A stretch of 64,000 bases of DNA from Pyronema omphalodes (taxonomy: Eukaryota; Ascomycota; Pezizomycetes; Pezizales; Pyronemataceae). Numbering within the stretch: the stretch's first letter is position 1; the number at the start of each line of letters is the position of its first letter. Location of the stretch: contig JAJJXM010000010.1 of assembly GCA_024516155.1 (NCBI GenBank), positions 1,008,390-1,072,389 on the forward strand, given 5' to 3'. This document shows, in pieces, positions 21,013 to 34,222 of this stretch. The notes beneath the pieces are model-generated. The model worked only from the letters and a program-made list of their open reading frames with translations, had not been told where the DNA came from and ran no database searches. A program made the translations under genes and the position numbers.

Positions 21013-24000
21013 CTAATAAGGAATACCATTAGTCAAATGCTGGAAGCGATCATACTGTCCAGTAGAATAAGACGAGTAAGATTTCTTGACGAGGTATCTC
21101 ATATAATCCGCCGCTTCACGGTCTGTTTTATCCAAAACAAATCGATCACGAAAGTTTTGGATAGTTTCCGGTTTAAAGCATGGTAGTCTGTGGATGATAT
21201 TAGCCAGTAGTCCAAAAAAAAAAACAGAGGAGAAGGAGAAGGAGAAACATACCCAGAATCCAACATCAAAACAACACAATGAGTAAGTTTATCCACATAC
21301 TGTCTACAAACCAAGAAAGCCTTGACACACAATTCCTCAAACCAAAGGTAAGGTTGAGAGTCCGTAGTTCCACCCATAACGCTGACCATTTCCGCAGTAA
21401 GTTTAAAGGGAGCTCTTTCAAAGGTGATTCCACCCGGCGCGATATCGAAACAGAATCCAAAGTCTATTATTATTATTATATAAGTTAGTTTTTATTCCAA
21501 TCATAGAACTCCACCCCATATCTCCATTAGGTTTCCACTTACCAATGTGAATAATATGACCCTGATCATCCAACATAATATTACCATTATGTCTATCCTT
21601 AAACTTCAACAAGTAAGAAATAACCGAGTATGCCGCCATAGATTTAACAAAGCAACTTCTAGCCTCCTGGAACTTAATGGAGTCTTCTCCTCCATACTTA
21701 TTAATAAAGTAATCATAGAGACCCATTTCATAATCTCTTCCCAGCATATCTCTGGAGATACTTTTAGGGAGGACATCGATAACACCACATCCTGGGGCCG
21801 TGGCCGTGACTCTGTACGGGAAGACAAAGACATCCAATCCAACCGAGTTGAAGATATTCCGGAAAGCAGAAATCATTTGCAAAGCCAGCATATCCTGACG
21901 ACAATCATCTCCAACCTTAAAGATAGCCGCCTGCATCATTTCCTTAGTAACAGTGCTAGTAGATTCCTTTCTTCTTCCATGTCTATCAAGGGCGACCTCA
22001 TTCTCTGCCGCTGCCTCAGGTTGCTTTCTCCTAATCTTGAAAGTAGCCATAAAGGGAGCTTTAGCATGCGATTGTAGAGATTTTCCGGATTGACGATCGA
22101 TATCAATAACCACCGAGTCGGGGTTAGATGGTAAGTATACTCCAGGATCAACAACAATCTTGGCCAATTCCTCGGCAATCTTGACATTCTTCTCCTGTTT
22201 AGTCTTCTTGATAAAAGGCTTTAGCTTTCCGGAAATCGAGGTAACCTCTCCAAAGAATGCAAATTCTCTTTCATAGAACGATTTATCAGCCCCAGAGAAA
22301 GAGGCGATGAGTCGGTTCATCACATGGTCCAATTTCGGCTTAACAGGATCAGGGATCTGAGATTCCTCGTCCTTGAACATATTCGCCTTCATGTTCCAAA
22401 TGATCTGATGAGCGAAGATCTGAGAGAATTTCGCAGTCTCAAGGATAAAGCGCTCCACGTAACCAAGAATATCGTAACGGAGGGTCTGTACAATCTGTGG
22501 GACGAAGAAGAAAGTGATATCAATAGGGTAACTCTCCAAAGAGCGCATGGCATATTGCAAGATGAAGGGGTCACTGTTGTATGCAGGCAAGAAGTAAGTT
22601 GCCGCAGTAACAGGGTTCGCAGGAGCCCAGTAGAGGAGGTAACGAAGCTGGAAGGAGATATCTCCGGTGAGTCTGTCTCCGAGCAATATACCACTGGCAT
22701 CAGGGATGTGGAAACATTTCTCGGGGAAGGTGCAGATCAAACGCTTCACCTCTCCCTTAAGGCGCTCAGACTGGAAACGGTTGAGAAGCTGAATAGCGAT
22801 AGCCGGGTCTTCCTGCCAGGCTGCAGGGAGGAGCGCACAGATAGTGTTGTCGGTGCTGGGACGGGCACTGTAGGTAGGTACAATGTGATGCTTGCGAGAG
22901 TGGTCCAAGGGGTATAACCAGGTGGCAAGACGGTTTTGTTCATTCTCCAAGAGGAGGAGAAGGAGATCTTGCTTGATTACCATGCTACGACTTTGAGCAC
23001 CAATAGGAGCAACAGTGTTAAGGAAGGTAGCAATGTCTTGGAGCAAGTGGGCCTCGGCCTTCACTTGGAGACGGTTACCACCAAAAGACCAGCGAGGTGC
23101 AAACTTGAACCAAGAAAGACCAGCAGAGATGATGAGCTCCTTGAGAGAGTACTGCTGGCGCTCAGTAAGGCCAGTGGAGTACTTCAAGATCTGCAATCCG
23201 AGAAGAACAAGCTGGAAACGAGCCTCACGGGCAAGAGGGTGTCCAGTAGCAGTCTTGAGACCATTCAAAGAAATGTGGATCAAGCGCAAGAACATCTTCT
23301 GAATATGAGGATTTCCATGACGGTTGGCATGGTAATGAGAGGACAACATCTGGATGAGTCTGATATGGGGTGATAGCAAGTCGATAGCAGTCTGCTGCTC
23401 AGTGTTGTGCTGGTCCTTGTCCGAAGGTGCGTATTCCATCTTAACATCGAAAGCGTCGGAGATTGCAAAGTCCTCGGCGAACAATCCCATCTTCTTCTCG
23501 ACGGTGAGCTCGAAATTGCGGGCGATCTCGGCCAACATCCGGGTGGCCAACTCTGGCTTCTCTCCAATCACTCCAGTCCATAATAGCATACCAACCTTAA
23601 TGGCTTCCTTGGTAAAGACGGCGAAGGGCATGCCGACAAGGTGGCGGATGAGGGTTCCTTGGTCCTTCTCAGATGAACAGACAAGACTGGCCGCTTTGCG
23701 GAGCATGTCTCTGACATCTTCGGTTGAGGTGTGTCCGATAGTAAAGTCCTTTCCTTCCATCAAGGCAACGAGTCTCTGTAGGGAATCCGAGCTTGGTGAA
23801 GAGAGTGGTCCACTAGCCGCAGCAAAGGTGATAGCCTTGCGAGTATTATCCGCACCAGGTTCTCCCTTTCTGTAAACCTGTCTAACAGAGTATTGCTTAA
23901 TAAAGTCCGAAGCCAAGTTTCCTCCGGACTCCTTAAGAAAATCGATGGAAGCTGGACAAGTCAGAACTATAAACATATTCATTTCCATTAAGGAAAGCAT

Positions 24001-27000
24001 ACCAAGACGACGATCAGAGTTAGGAACGGTTTGTCCCATTTCCAACGCGAAAGTTCGTCCAAGGGAAACATGACCCAAAGTTCCCTGATCCTCAAATTCC
24101 GACAAGTAGGTCTGTAAGAGACCCTTCAGGTCGAAAGGAGCCTGGTTCAAGACCTTAAGTACCCAGGTCTTGGATTTGGCTTGGAAGTTGCGAAGCGTCT
24201 GCTGCCGGAATTTGTAACTGTCCGGCATTTCGATAGCGACTCTTCCTCTCTCAGAGGTAAAGATACTCTTAGTAGCGTATTCATCTGTTTCCTCCTTCAA
24301 GCAGCTCGTCCACATAAGGGTCAGGAGCTCAAGAAGAGCAAAGAGCGAAGATCTTCTGCACAGAGCGGAAGGAGCCGTGTTAATAATACGATCCGCCATG
24401 TTTGTAGCCGAAGCCTGAACTTTCTCAAGTCTATGACAGCAGCCAACGAAAACATCCGCCAGCTGATCAGCAACCCGCGATGCGGTAAAGTTGGGGTAGG
24501 AGCCGGTCAAAATCAATGCAACATAGATATCGGTAACCTTGACGGAAATCGCAGTCATAAGAGCTGCGGCTTCTCCGGCCTTGAAAGCAGGCTCAACAAA
24601 GTAGGCCAACACCTTGGAACATCCTCCTCCCTCGGCTCTCATACACTCAAGAGAGAAGACAGCCTCAAGGAAGACAGCACGTTCGTAGGTCAAGGCCCGG
24701 ACGTTAATCTCCTCTGCTGGAAGGAAGTTGGTAAGGCGTCTCTTGTGCTCGATAAGGTTTGCTGGCGAGTTGTATCTTCTCAATAAGGATTTCTCATCCA
24801 AATTACTATCAAAAGTCTTATCCTCCGCAGTATTTCCAACCACAAGGGGCGGGGTGTATCTAGCGATAGTTCTAAGATAGTAAGCATTCTTTTTCGCCAA
24901 CTCGGAACCAAAGTAAATTCCATGCAGGACACAATTAATCCAGAAGTTCCTAAGATGTTCAGAGTAACCCGATCTAAGGGCAAAGTTGACATCGGTTCCA
25001 TTTTTGGCCAGTAAGATTGCAATTGGTGCAATGTATTGTTCGATTTCTCTTGCGGCCAGCTGTTGCGCACCATTCAGCTGATTGTCATCGACATATGTAT
25101 AATCTTGACTAACCACGGCATCAACTTGCTTCTTCTTAGGATCCGATCCAATTTCCGCAAGGGCCGTGAGCATGTCGGTAAGGAATAAGTCGTGGTGTTG
25201 CGACTCTTTGCTGAAAAGCTGAGCCAAGGAGATACGAGCAGCGAGTGCCTATAATGTGTTAATATTAAACCGAGCGTAGCGAGGCAAAGGGTGTAAGATT
25301 GAAAAACTTACAGCCTCCAATAGAGCATGATCCTCCAACCTGATACCATCGGTGGTAGTCCTATCAAAGACCTCTACAATAGCCTTACAATCGGCAGCGG
25401 TCGAAACGGGTACCATCAAAGCCAGAGCGCTAAGAATCTTAGCATGAACCTGACTCTTGACCTTTCCGATTCTCTGGATAAGAATAGTGATGCACAAAGA
25501 AATTGTCTAGAGAGACACCAAGCAAAAACACATTAGTTTAACCAACCCTTAAAAAACCCATCTGAAATGCCAATACTGTACCTTCAATTCAGTGCAATTG
25601 GTTGCAATACCAACAATGGTATCAATAACATTGCAGTAAATGTTGTATCGAGACTCTTCGGGGTTTGCACCCAAAGACGGGGATATCGCAGGAGTTTGCT
25701 GCTGCTCGAATGGCTGCAAAGCGCCGGCTTGTAAAGCAGTCTCAGGCTTCTGGGAAGACAAGATATGTCCCATAGTGTTGAGAGTGGTAATCATGGCATC
25801 CTCTGTAGAGTACTGTAGAACATAGCTCAAGCACTTAGCCGCAATCTTCACAACCTCCTGGCAGGGAGATCCCTCAATGATGAATCTCTGAAGCATTCCA
25901 ATGATCAAAGAATCAGATCCTGCATCATCCCTAGAAACCCTAGAAAGAATAGCCAAAGTCTTCAAAGTTGCCTTTGCCAAAACAACGTTAGACATCTGGT
26001 TAGGATCAGCGATAGTTGATTCCAACCACTGCAAAAGCTGACTAGCATCCGCAACATTGCTGAGAATAACGCAGTTACAGTATGCAGTAAGAGCCTCAGA
26101 TTTAACAGAGTGAGCCAAGGAATGCTTGACTTCAGCTCCTGAGATGGTAGAGGAGTTGGCCTCATCTGCCATTGCGATGCTGCTGGCGATAAGCTGAACG
26201 TAGGATTCGACAGTGGCAACGTGTTCCTCCGGTGCGATAGAAGAAACAACACCACGTCCTTTCATCAACAAATCCGAGATTTCTCCATCATAGAGAGCAG
26301 TAGAGTTGGTGACAATCAAGGAGGTTCCAGTAACAAGAAGCTTCTGAAGGGCATGATGAATCAAAAGAGCACCCAAAGGTCTTCCGATACTCTCATAGTA
26401 CCCCACATACCGAATCCACTGTCTGGCCTGTTTCTTCTGTGTGCTCTTCATAGTCTGGAAAGCAGCATCTACCTTGCCCATAAACTGCTCACTAAGAATC
26501 TCACAAACCACAACCACAAGCTGCTCCCGTTCCTCAGGAGTCCAAAAGTTAGCCACCTTCGCAGCTGACTCAAGAAATCCGACAACCGAAACCGCAATAC
26601 AGGCAATCTCAACCTCATCCTCCGTTTCCTCCGAGACAGTCTGGACCCTTCTCAAGTAGGAATACAAGCTTCCATTAACCTCCTCTCTAAGATCGGGGAA
26701 ATTAATACCGATATGCAACAACGCGGTAGTGATATTAGTCGCCAGAGCCTCCCAAGGAGAAGGTTCAATAACTCTCAAATACGGACTAGCCTGAAACCGC
26801 TGGGTCGGGGATTCAATCATATAGGGATGAAGCTGTCTAGCCAATTTCTCCGCGCTCTTATGAGTTCTCAACGAAGGAGCAGCTTGACAAAGAGCCAACA
26901 AGACCTCGAGCTCACGGATAGACATAGGGACCAAGGAGGTTCCATCGGGGTTGGCAGGGGGGACGGAATCCTCATCGCTGGTTTCGGGTGAGGCTTCGCG

Positions 27001-27295
27001 CTGCTGGATACAGCTTGCGGTGAGTTGGTCGAAGGCGCTTTCTGGGGCGGATTCGTCGAGGTCTTCGCGGGAGGAAATGACAGCGAGTCGCTTTAGGGCG
27101 TTGCCGCGGAGGCGGCGGGATAGACTGTGGAGAGAGCGGTGTCAGCTTGCTTTGGTCTCACTTCGTCTGCTTTGGTCGGACTTGGTCGACGTCGTCTATT
27201 GTCGTCTGTCCGAATCCCTCGCTTCATTACGGAGGCGCAAAAGAGAGGGAAACAGGAGGTAAATAGATAGATAGATGGTAGCTATACCGGTCCAT
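21013..27295 (-). CDS. STT4: Phosphatidylinositol 4-kinase, type III alpha (Stt4)
   Basis: Six exons on the minus strand: 27288-27295, 25582-27124, 25312-25506, 21543-25248, 21253-21463 and 21013-21187, giving 1945 aa, typical for Stt4. It makes PI4P at the plasma membrane, feeding PI(4,5)P2 and cell-wall signalling. Most of the protein is alpha-solenoid. The kinase domain is C-terminal: GDDCRQDMLALQMISAFRNI, catalytic loop KDRHNGNIML (Asp about 1800), then DFGFCFDIAPGGITFERAPF, whose Asp (1818) is split by an intron. The protein ends FQHLTNGIPY. The first coding exon is only 8 nt (ATGGACCG), followed by a 163-nt intron. The joined N-terminus MDRLSRRLRGNALKRLAVIS reads smoothly, which supports this start. 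Confidence 0.94.
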
Positions 27296-29236
27296 GATAT
27301 GTTACTGTGCAACACCTTTCGCGATGTATGTTTCGGATAATGAGTATGTAGGAACAGCTGCAGTTCGGGGGTTTCGAAAGGGGGGTGAGGTGCCGCAAGA
27401 CCTAACTACTGGCTGGATCTCAGCGTCGATACCGATGCCACCAGAGTAGTTCTTCTTCGTCGTTGTTATGGGAAAAAAAAAAGAAGTCGATAATTAAAAC
27501 AAGTTGTTATTGATGGTTGTATTTGTAGTTGTAGTTATCGTTGACCGATGTTATTGAGAAAAAGAAAAAAAAAAAAAGAGTGTAGTAGCGGAATGGACTG
27601 AATTACAAGTGATGCCTTGACATCTAAGGATCTTTTTCGGGGATGCGAATCGCTCGCTTCACAGACAGCTGTTCGTTGCGTGGATGTGTATGGGTACAGA
27701 GTTATCTGCTGTAGACAGTCCGCCTGTATCTTGTCTCCGTACTCGTAACCATGCCCTCTCCCTTTCGGCAGGGATGAACCGGGATGACGGGTTACATGTG
27801 AGAGCCGGGATCAGTTGGCATAGAGAGTGCGTCAAAAGGTCAGGGCGTTGCATTAAGCAGGGTGGGCCCGAGAGACCGAGAGGCCGAGAGGCCAAGAGGC
27901 TGAGACAGTGAGACAGTGATACCAAAACACACTTCCGGAATGATTTCTTCATGATATGCCACCATAAATTCATCCATGCCGACGAAGAGAAAGGTGTCGG
28001 TGCATAGATCTATAACTGTTCAGTGCACGATAAATATTAATATACGTAAAATTCCGATAAAATAACCACAATAACATCTTCGATTCACAGCCGTAGACAT
28101 ACAAAAGCCTACATCATTCTTGGAAAATACTTGTCATAACCCCTCATAAACCTCTACTAATCCTACTAATTCCATCCCCACCTCTAATCGCATCAGTAAT
28201 CATTAATCATTAATCAATTAAATGCATCTCTACCATATCCTGCTTTTCTTCCATTCTCCCATTTCCATTCTCCCATTTCCATTCTTCCTGCTTTTCTTCC
28301 ATCCTTCCCTCCCTCCACAAATTTCATAAAAACCTGCAATCCTTTTTTTTCCGCCAGTTCAGCTGGTCTGGTTATCATTACAGGTATATAAATCCGTCAC
28401 CGTGCGCTAGCAGCTAGAAGATTAGAGTTGTCATTTCTTAGCTTTGCTTTGCTTAGCTTTTTCTTGGGTTTCTTTTTTGGGAGATTACGGCTTTGGGAGA
28501 TTACGAGATCACGAGATTACGACTTTGCGGCGTTGCGAGCGGCGGCTTTGCGAGCGGCGGCAAAAGTAAACGAAACGAATTTCGAATCGAAGTTCGAAGG
28601 AAACTCAAATGTCGAAGGAAGGAAGATATCTTCCATCATGATCAGATCATACCAGATCATACCAGACCAGATCATACCAGACCAGATCATACCAGACCAG
28701 ATCATACCAGGCCAGATCATACCAGATCATACCAAACCAGACCAGATCATACCAGGCCAGACTATAGCTAGAGAAAGGACAAGCATAAAAGTTTCCGTAG
28801 TCTGTAGATAAACATAGCATGTTAACATGTTTAAAAATAAGAAAAGAAAGATATAAGGAAATAAAGAAATAAGTAATCCAAACATATTATTATATCATTC
28901 ACCGCTAAAAGATCAACTGCTACTACCACTACCACTGCCACGGCCACCGCTTCTACCTTACATACTACATACTAGATACTGCGTACTCTTCTACAAAATA
29001 AAGAAACAGAAACAGAAACAACGTCAACTTTCCACTTGATTTCATTCCTGATTCTTTATTCTTTATTCATCGATTTCGTCCAGTGAGCTTTCAGCTTTCA
29101 GCTTGCATTGAATTTCCCAATCCAACCCCGGCATGGCATCCCACCTGCGCACCACCACAGCTACAGCTACAGCCTCAGCTACAGCCAATTTATCCACCCC
29201 CCACCCCCCCCACACCCCCCAGCAACAACCCCCCGC
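27296..29236. other. Intergenic between STT4 and CAP
   Basis: STT4 promoter on the left and CAP 3' side on the right; no gene recognised. It holds A-rich tracts (about 27470-27580), an AGGCCGAGAGGCC-like short repeat (about 27868-27905), CCATTCTCCCATTT repeats (about 28250-28290), an array of AGATCATACC / AGACCAGATCATACC units (about 28642-28765) and CAGCTACAG and C-rich repeats (about 29155-29235). Open frames over the 28.6-kb array are repeat artefacts. Confidence 0.65.
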
Positions 29237-31128
29237 TTAACCAGCATGCTCAACAATCTCACTAACCAACTGACCATTCTTGATCGTATGCTTCAACTGT
29301 TCCGGCACAGCTCTCTCAGCCGAATCACCATCCTCACCAGCATTAGGAATATAAATATTAACGGCCGAAGTCTTGCTAGTAAAGACCTCAACATCCAAGC
29401 TTTCTTCCGAGATATAAACCTGACCGCCATCACACTGATCGATCTGAACATTTGGGACCTTTCCGAGGACCTGAATAGCAAAGCCATAAGATTTAATAAG
29501 TTCCATACCAGAGACGAGTGAATCAGCAACGACGTTTGTCTTAACACACTCATTAATAGTGATCAAATTAACCTTTCCCTTAACCTGGATAGTAGAGTTT
29601 TTGCATCTAAAGATGAAGATACTCTGGTTAAGTTCTGTGTTGTCGATAATGATGTTTTGATCATTCTCAAAGTTTTCAACAACCCATTTGTTTCCTTCTA
29701 GTTCAATTTTCGCAGGTTTACGCTTAGTAAGACTGGCGGGTTTGGACTTCAAAGGAGGGGCGGGAGATTTGCCCCGGAGAGAACCAGAGGATCCAGGTCG
29801 GGATTGGACGGATACAATGCTGTTGTTACGAAGCTCTGGGTTTTTGTGGGTCATCTGGCTTTTGTCGACTTTCTTAAGGCCGGCGGTGACAGAAGCGCCG
29901 CGGTTGAGCTGTTCGAAAACACTGCCCATGTCGCCACCGGTGGAGACTTGGCTGAGAGGGGAGGAAGGGCCGTCAAAGTTGATAGGTCCAGGGGGAGGAG
30001 GAGGGGGAGGTGGAGGAGGGGCACCACCGGCAACAGTCAAAGAAATCGGGGAGCTGGAGGAAGCTGCGAGTGCCTCAGCTGCGTCGATGCCATGGTAATT
30101 CCAGGTTACGCCCATCAAGTGGTGTTTCTTGACGTAGGATTCTAGGGCTTTCAGGACGTCGTAAAATGATTGGATCCATTTGTTGTGGATATCATCCCTT
30201 TGCACTTGTTAGCACCCAGCACCCATATTCTACCCATCCGACCATCCATCCAGCTGGAATTGCTTTACAGATGACCAAAAGATTGAAGGGAGAAAAAAAC
30301 TCACTTCTGATTATGCTCCTTAAGCACGCGGTTTCCATAAAACTCGGCGGCGCTTCTCATCTCCTTCACAATATCCGCAGGTTTCGTATCAAAAGTAACC
30401 CAGGCAAGCGCAGGCATTCCCTCGCTAACAGCAGAGATCTGGTTAAACAGAGGGGAAGCTCTATTATTCTCCCTGATGTTAGAAACCTTTGTCAACTCTG
30501 CTTGCATTCCTGAAAGGAGCTGCATTAGCAGGTTGGAACCAGCCTCGGAGCCAGCTTCGGGCTTCTTTGCTTTGAGAGTTATGATCAGGAATTTGCGTTG
30601 TTCAGCGAAACATGATTCAACAGCTTTGGCCTGGGTATAGTATTAGCATCACCGCGCACAATGTAGAGCTCGATAAAGTCCGGAGAATCCCAAACGCCAT
30701 GGAAACAGACCTGCTCAGCAACAAGACCGCCGATCTGCTGCGAGTTCTGAACGTACAACGCAACCTGATTCGCAATCAACTCATCGAACTCCTCGATAGA
30801 CCGGGGAAGTTCCTCGACAACGGGCTTAGAAGCGGCGGGAGCGGCGACAACAGGTGCGAAATCCTGATGGTTAGGGATAGTAACGCGAGTTCCCTGAGCG
30901 GGAGCAGCAGCGGAGTTTAATGAAGCGGCATTGGAGCTGGGAGAAGGAATGATAGTTGTTAAGTCCTCTAGACGGGATGTTGCAGCTTCGAGCCTGTTAT
31001 TGTTGGTCAGGGGAAATTAGCTGAGCTCTCTCTTTCGCGCCGGGCCGTGACATTATTGCGGGGGAGGGGAGTGAAATATACCGCTTGATCAAAGTCGTGA
31101 GGTTGTTCATCTGATTTGGTTGCGCCAT
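29237..31128 (-). CDS. SRV2: Adenylyl cyclase-associated protein (CAP/Srv2)
   Basis: Four exons on the minus strand: 31082-31128, 30711-30993, 30305-30630 and 29237-30197, giving 538 aa. CAP recycles cofilin-bound actin and links actin turnover to Ras/cAMP signalling. The N-terminal coiled coil carries the cyclase-binding RLE motif (RLEAATSRLEDL). The helical folded domain has a KAKKPEAG loop and ends in HNKWIQSFYDVLKALESYVK. A run of ten prolines lies at about 279-288 (profilin/SH3 binding), then a WH2-like stretch. The C-terminal beta-helix CARP domain (about 380-538) has NKWVVENFENDQNIII and FIFRCKNSTIQVKGK. Order and length fit the family. The gene is divergent from PNO1, with 567 bp between starts. 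Confidence 0.94.
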
Positions 31129-31695
31129 CTGGAATTCGTCGAGTCTCTTTGTTCGGATCAGAAAGGCGTATCACAGGTGTCGCTATTAATCAACAGCGTG
31201 GAAGTCGTAGGGACGGTATAAGGTCTCCAAACAAGCAGCCCGTTATTCCTAGGCTTCCCTTCCGAACTTAGGTGAAGCTACCAGGGCAACCAACCCCTCT
31301 GGGCTGCATGGATCCGTCGTGTCCATCGTGAAACGAGTCTACTGTATGTACTTGCCTCTCTCTCTGTATATACATATATCGAGAGTCTGTACGCAAAGAA
31401 AACCACAAGCCACAATAATAATACCTCTAGTAGCATAATTCGCCGTGAAAAATATCAGTCTACGCAATGTTGAATTACCAAGTTACAATAATTCCGTTCC
31501 CCGGTGTGCGCGCAAAAGCCCTTGCCGGCTGAAGACAGCGAGTGACCACAATTCAAGAGGCGCTAGTAACTTACCTCGCTAATCTTATCTAATCAAAAAC
31601 GGGCTAGCTCTCCACCACCTACAAAATTTACCTTCTCGTCGAACTTCTCCACGAGCAGGTCCAGCAACTCAACCAAACAACTACAACCACGAACC
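31129..31695. promoter_or_regulatory. Divergent CAP/PNO1 intergenic region
   Basis: 567 bp between the two start codons; no further gene recognised. A short TATATACATATATC stretch lies at about 31365-31380. No specific factor site was confidently identified. Confidence 0.4.
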
Positions 31696-32521
31696 ATGCC
31701 TGCACCTACCGCATTACAGAACGCACCCGTTGCCATTGAGGCATCTATTGTCCCCGAGCAAAATGGTACTACAGAAAAAAAACAAAAGAATCACCCTTTC
31801 TGAAGTGCGCTAACTCGCCTATTAATCAGTCGACGACGAGATCTTGATCGACGCCTCCATGCCTCTCACCGTCAACGAAGCCCCCGAGCAAAAAGCCGAT
31901 TCCGATGCCGTTATGCAAATCGACGAAGAAGGACGTCCCCGTTTCGCCCCTGCCCAAAAATCTGGCGCTGTCGTCAAGCAAGAATCCCGCAAAGTCCCGA
32001 TTCCTCCCCACCGCATGACACCCTTGAAGACCGCCTGGCCCAAGATGTTCCCTCCTCTTGTCGAGCACCTTCTTCTCCAGGTTCGCATGAACTTGAAGGA
32101 CAAGGCTGTTGAGCTCCGTACTAGCAAGAAAACTGTGGATACCGGCGCTTTGCAGAAGGGTGCGGATTTCGTTAAGGCTTTCTCTCTCGGTTTCGACGTT
32201 GATGATGCTATCGCGCTTCTTCGTTTGGATGATCTCTACATCGAGACTTTCGAGATTAAGGATGTCAAGACTTTGCAGGGAGAGCACTTGGCCAGAGCTA
32301 TTGGTCGTATTGCTGGAAAGGATGGAAAGACGAAGTTTGCTATCGAGAACACTACCAAGACCCGTGTGGTGCTTGCCGACCAGAAGATTCACATTCTCGG
32401 TGGTTTCCAGAATATCCGTATGGCCAGGACAGCAGTCGTCAACTTGATCTTGGGATCGCCTCCCGGAAAGGTTTACGGAAACCTCAGAACGGTGGCGGCC
32501 AGACAGAAGGAGAGATTCTAA
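31696..32521 (+). CDS. PNO1: Pre-rRNA-processing KH protein Pno1/Dim2
   Basis: Two exons, 31696-31765 and 31830-32521, give 253 aa. Pno1 binds the 3' end of 18S pre-rRNA in nucleolar and cytoplasmic pre-40S particles and works with the Nob1 nuclease and Dim1 methylase. The N-terminus is acidic and variable. The conserved part includes VPIPPHRMTPLKTAWPKMFP, DDAIALLRLDDLYIETFEIK and a KH domain with AGKDGKTKFAIENTTKTR and HILGGFQNIRMAR; it ends LRTVAARQKERF. All are family hallmarks. The short first exon is joined by a codon-splitting GT-AG intron with frame preserved. Confidence 0.95.
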
Positions 32522-33109
32522 ATGTTTGGTTGCAGATTGCCTCTCCGAGAGGAGAGAATGTCATGACGAAAAAGGGAAAATGGACAAGGGAAAAGTTATG
32601 ATTAATCTTTTTGGGGTGTTTTTTTTTGTTTGATCTTTTGTAAATTTGGGATAATGGCGTCTTTGGGTTTCTAAGTATAATGGGTCTAGCATGTATGCAG
32701 ATTCAAATAAATAAATAAAAATGCCTCAGGGAGGCAGATTTTACGAAAATGATTAGAAGTTGAGCTTTATGGTGAAATTTGCAAAGAAAACACGGTAGAA
32801 ATTTCGGTTGTCGGAACTTGATTGTAACCTCGTACCAAGTGATTTCCCACAAACTGCAGAACTCGTTAAGGAAATATCAGCTTTTGTAAATATATTGCTC
32901 AATTACATAACTGGGCCACAAAGAATTAACTATTGTGTCGAGAGCTCCTAGGGAACAACACACAATATACGCACACCGGTTTTAGCACAAAGCAGCCCGT
33001 TTCTATATCCAAAAGAATCCATTACGAAAGCACTAACTTTTCCAACCCACAAAAAAAAAAACGCCAAAATCAAAGTATCTACATAAATAGAGTCCCATAA
33101 TTACACCCC
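32522..33109. other. Convergent intergenic region, PNO1/LCP5
   Basis: 588 bp between two converging 3' ends, AT-rich, with AATAAA-type sequences (about 32705-32725). Presumed 3' UTRs and polyadenylation regions of both genes. No gene seen. Confidence 0.5.
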
Positions 33110-34222
33110 CTACATCTTTCTCCTCTTATTATGCATTCCTTTACGTCCGGCATAGTGCTCTCCAATCTGTCGTCCACCCTCTCCATCCTCATCTCCACCT
33201 CTCTTCCTACTTCTCTCCAATACCTTCTCTCCTCTTGACTTGCCAGCGCTCTTAGTAAGCTTCTCCAAATCACCGGCAAAACTCCTCCAGTCTTCTCCAC
33301 CAAACTGGTTCTCCCTGGCTCCCCTTGTCTGTTTACGCAAAGCCTGGGCTTCCTTCTTGTTCATCTTTGGCAATCTAACGAAGTTCTCCTCCTCAAACTG
33401 TCGTCTCTCCTCCTCAATCTTCTTCTCCCTGCTAGTCTTATGTCCTCTTCCACCCTGAGTAATAGTAGTACCAATAGAAGGAACCGCCACAGGCGCAGTA
33501 GAAATCTCATCACCAATGAAATCCTCAATAGCATGAGCTCTGGGGGCAGCTCTCTCCTTTTTCTGTTTAGCACTAGTGATTTCGGGCATAGCAGTAGCCG
33601 CAATTCTCGGGGGTCTATAAATCCCATCCGACGCATCATCTTTACCGCCCTTCTTTTCTCCAGCAGCAGCAGCAGCAGCAAGCAACGCAGCAGGGTTAGG
33701 ACGGTACGCCAAATCCTCTGGTGCGGGGGCCATAGCAGCTTTCAAAGCCGCCTTCCTTGCAGCATCTCCTTCCTCGACTTCTGATTCAGATCCAGAAATA
33801 TCATCATCGTCACTATCTGATCCGGATGATGCATCCTCGTCATCTCCTTTGCTGGGACGGTTTGCGGCTTCCTCCGCTTCTTCTTCGGCTTTTTGTTGCG
33901 CTACGGCTGCTTGCACTACTTTGTCGATTTGGTACTTCAGCTTTTGTTCCAGAGGCTTGGTTCCGCGATCTAGTAGGAGGCGGAGCTTGATCAGGTCCTC
34001 GATTACTGGGGAGCCGGAGATACGACCGCTTTTGAGACGGAGTAGGGTGAGGAAGACAAGGTTGTGGAGGTAGGAGAGGAGGACATCGTTTTTTACGTCG
34101 AGGAGGGAGATTCCATTTTTGGGGGGGAGAATGGCAGAGGAGTCGGATGGGTCCGGGAGGGAGGTTAGAGAGGTGGTGAGGGAGTCGGTTAAGGATGTGA
34201 GGTGGGTTAGAAGGTCGGACAT
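33110..34222 (-). CDS. LCP5: Lcp5/neuroguidin (Sas10/Utp3 family), U3 snoRNP-associated
   Basis: A single exon of 370 aa. Lcp5 is part of the small-subunit processome and is needed for 18S rRNA maturation in the nucleolus. The family signature is near the N-terminus: NGISLLDVKNDVLLSYLHNL followed by VFLTLLRLKSGRISG and a predicted helical PVIEDLIKLRLLLDRGTKPL segment. A long acidic Ser/Asp/Glu stretch lies at about 130-155. The basic C-terminal part has EIEEERRQFEEENFVRLPKM-like sequence and ends in GRKGMHNKRRKM, a likely nuclear/nucleolar signal. It is the only intronless gene in the window. It faces PNO1 tail to tail and is divergent from the mitochondrial uS12 gene. Confidence 0.9.
   Translation of the reverse strand: MSDLLTHLTSLTDSLTTSLTSLPDPSDSSAILPPKNGISLLDVKNDVLLSYLHNLVFLTLLRLKSGRISGSPVIEDLIKLRLLLDRGTKPLEQKLKYQIDKVVQAAVAQQKAEEEAEEAANRPSKGDDEDASSGSDSDDDDISGSESEVEEGDAARKAALKAAMAPAPEDLAYRPNPAALLAAAAAAGEKKGGKDDASDGIYRPPRIAATAMPEITSAKQKKERAAPRAHAIEDFIGDEISTAPVAVPSIGTTITQGGRGHKTSREKKIEEERRQFEEENFVRLPKMNKKEAQALRKQTRGARENQFGGEDWRSFAGDLEKLTKSAGKSRGEKVLERSRKRGGDEDGEGGRQIGEHYAGRKGMHNKRRKM

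Noticed and set aside
28428..28811. 127-aa plus-strand frame with IIPDQ repeats
   Set aside because: It follows the AGATCATACC array; other frames are open too and no domain is present.
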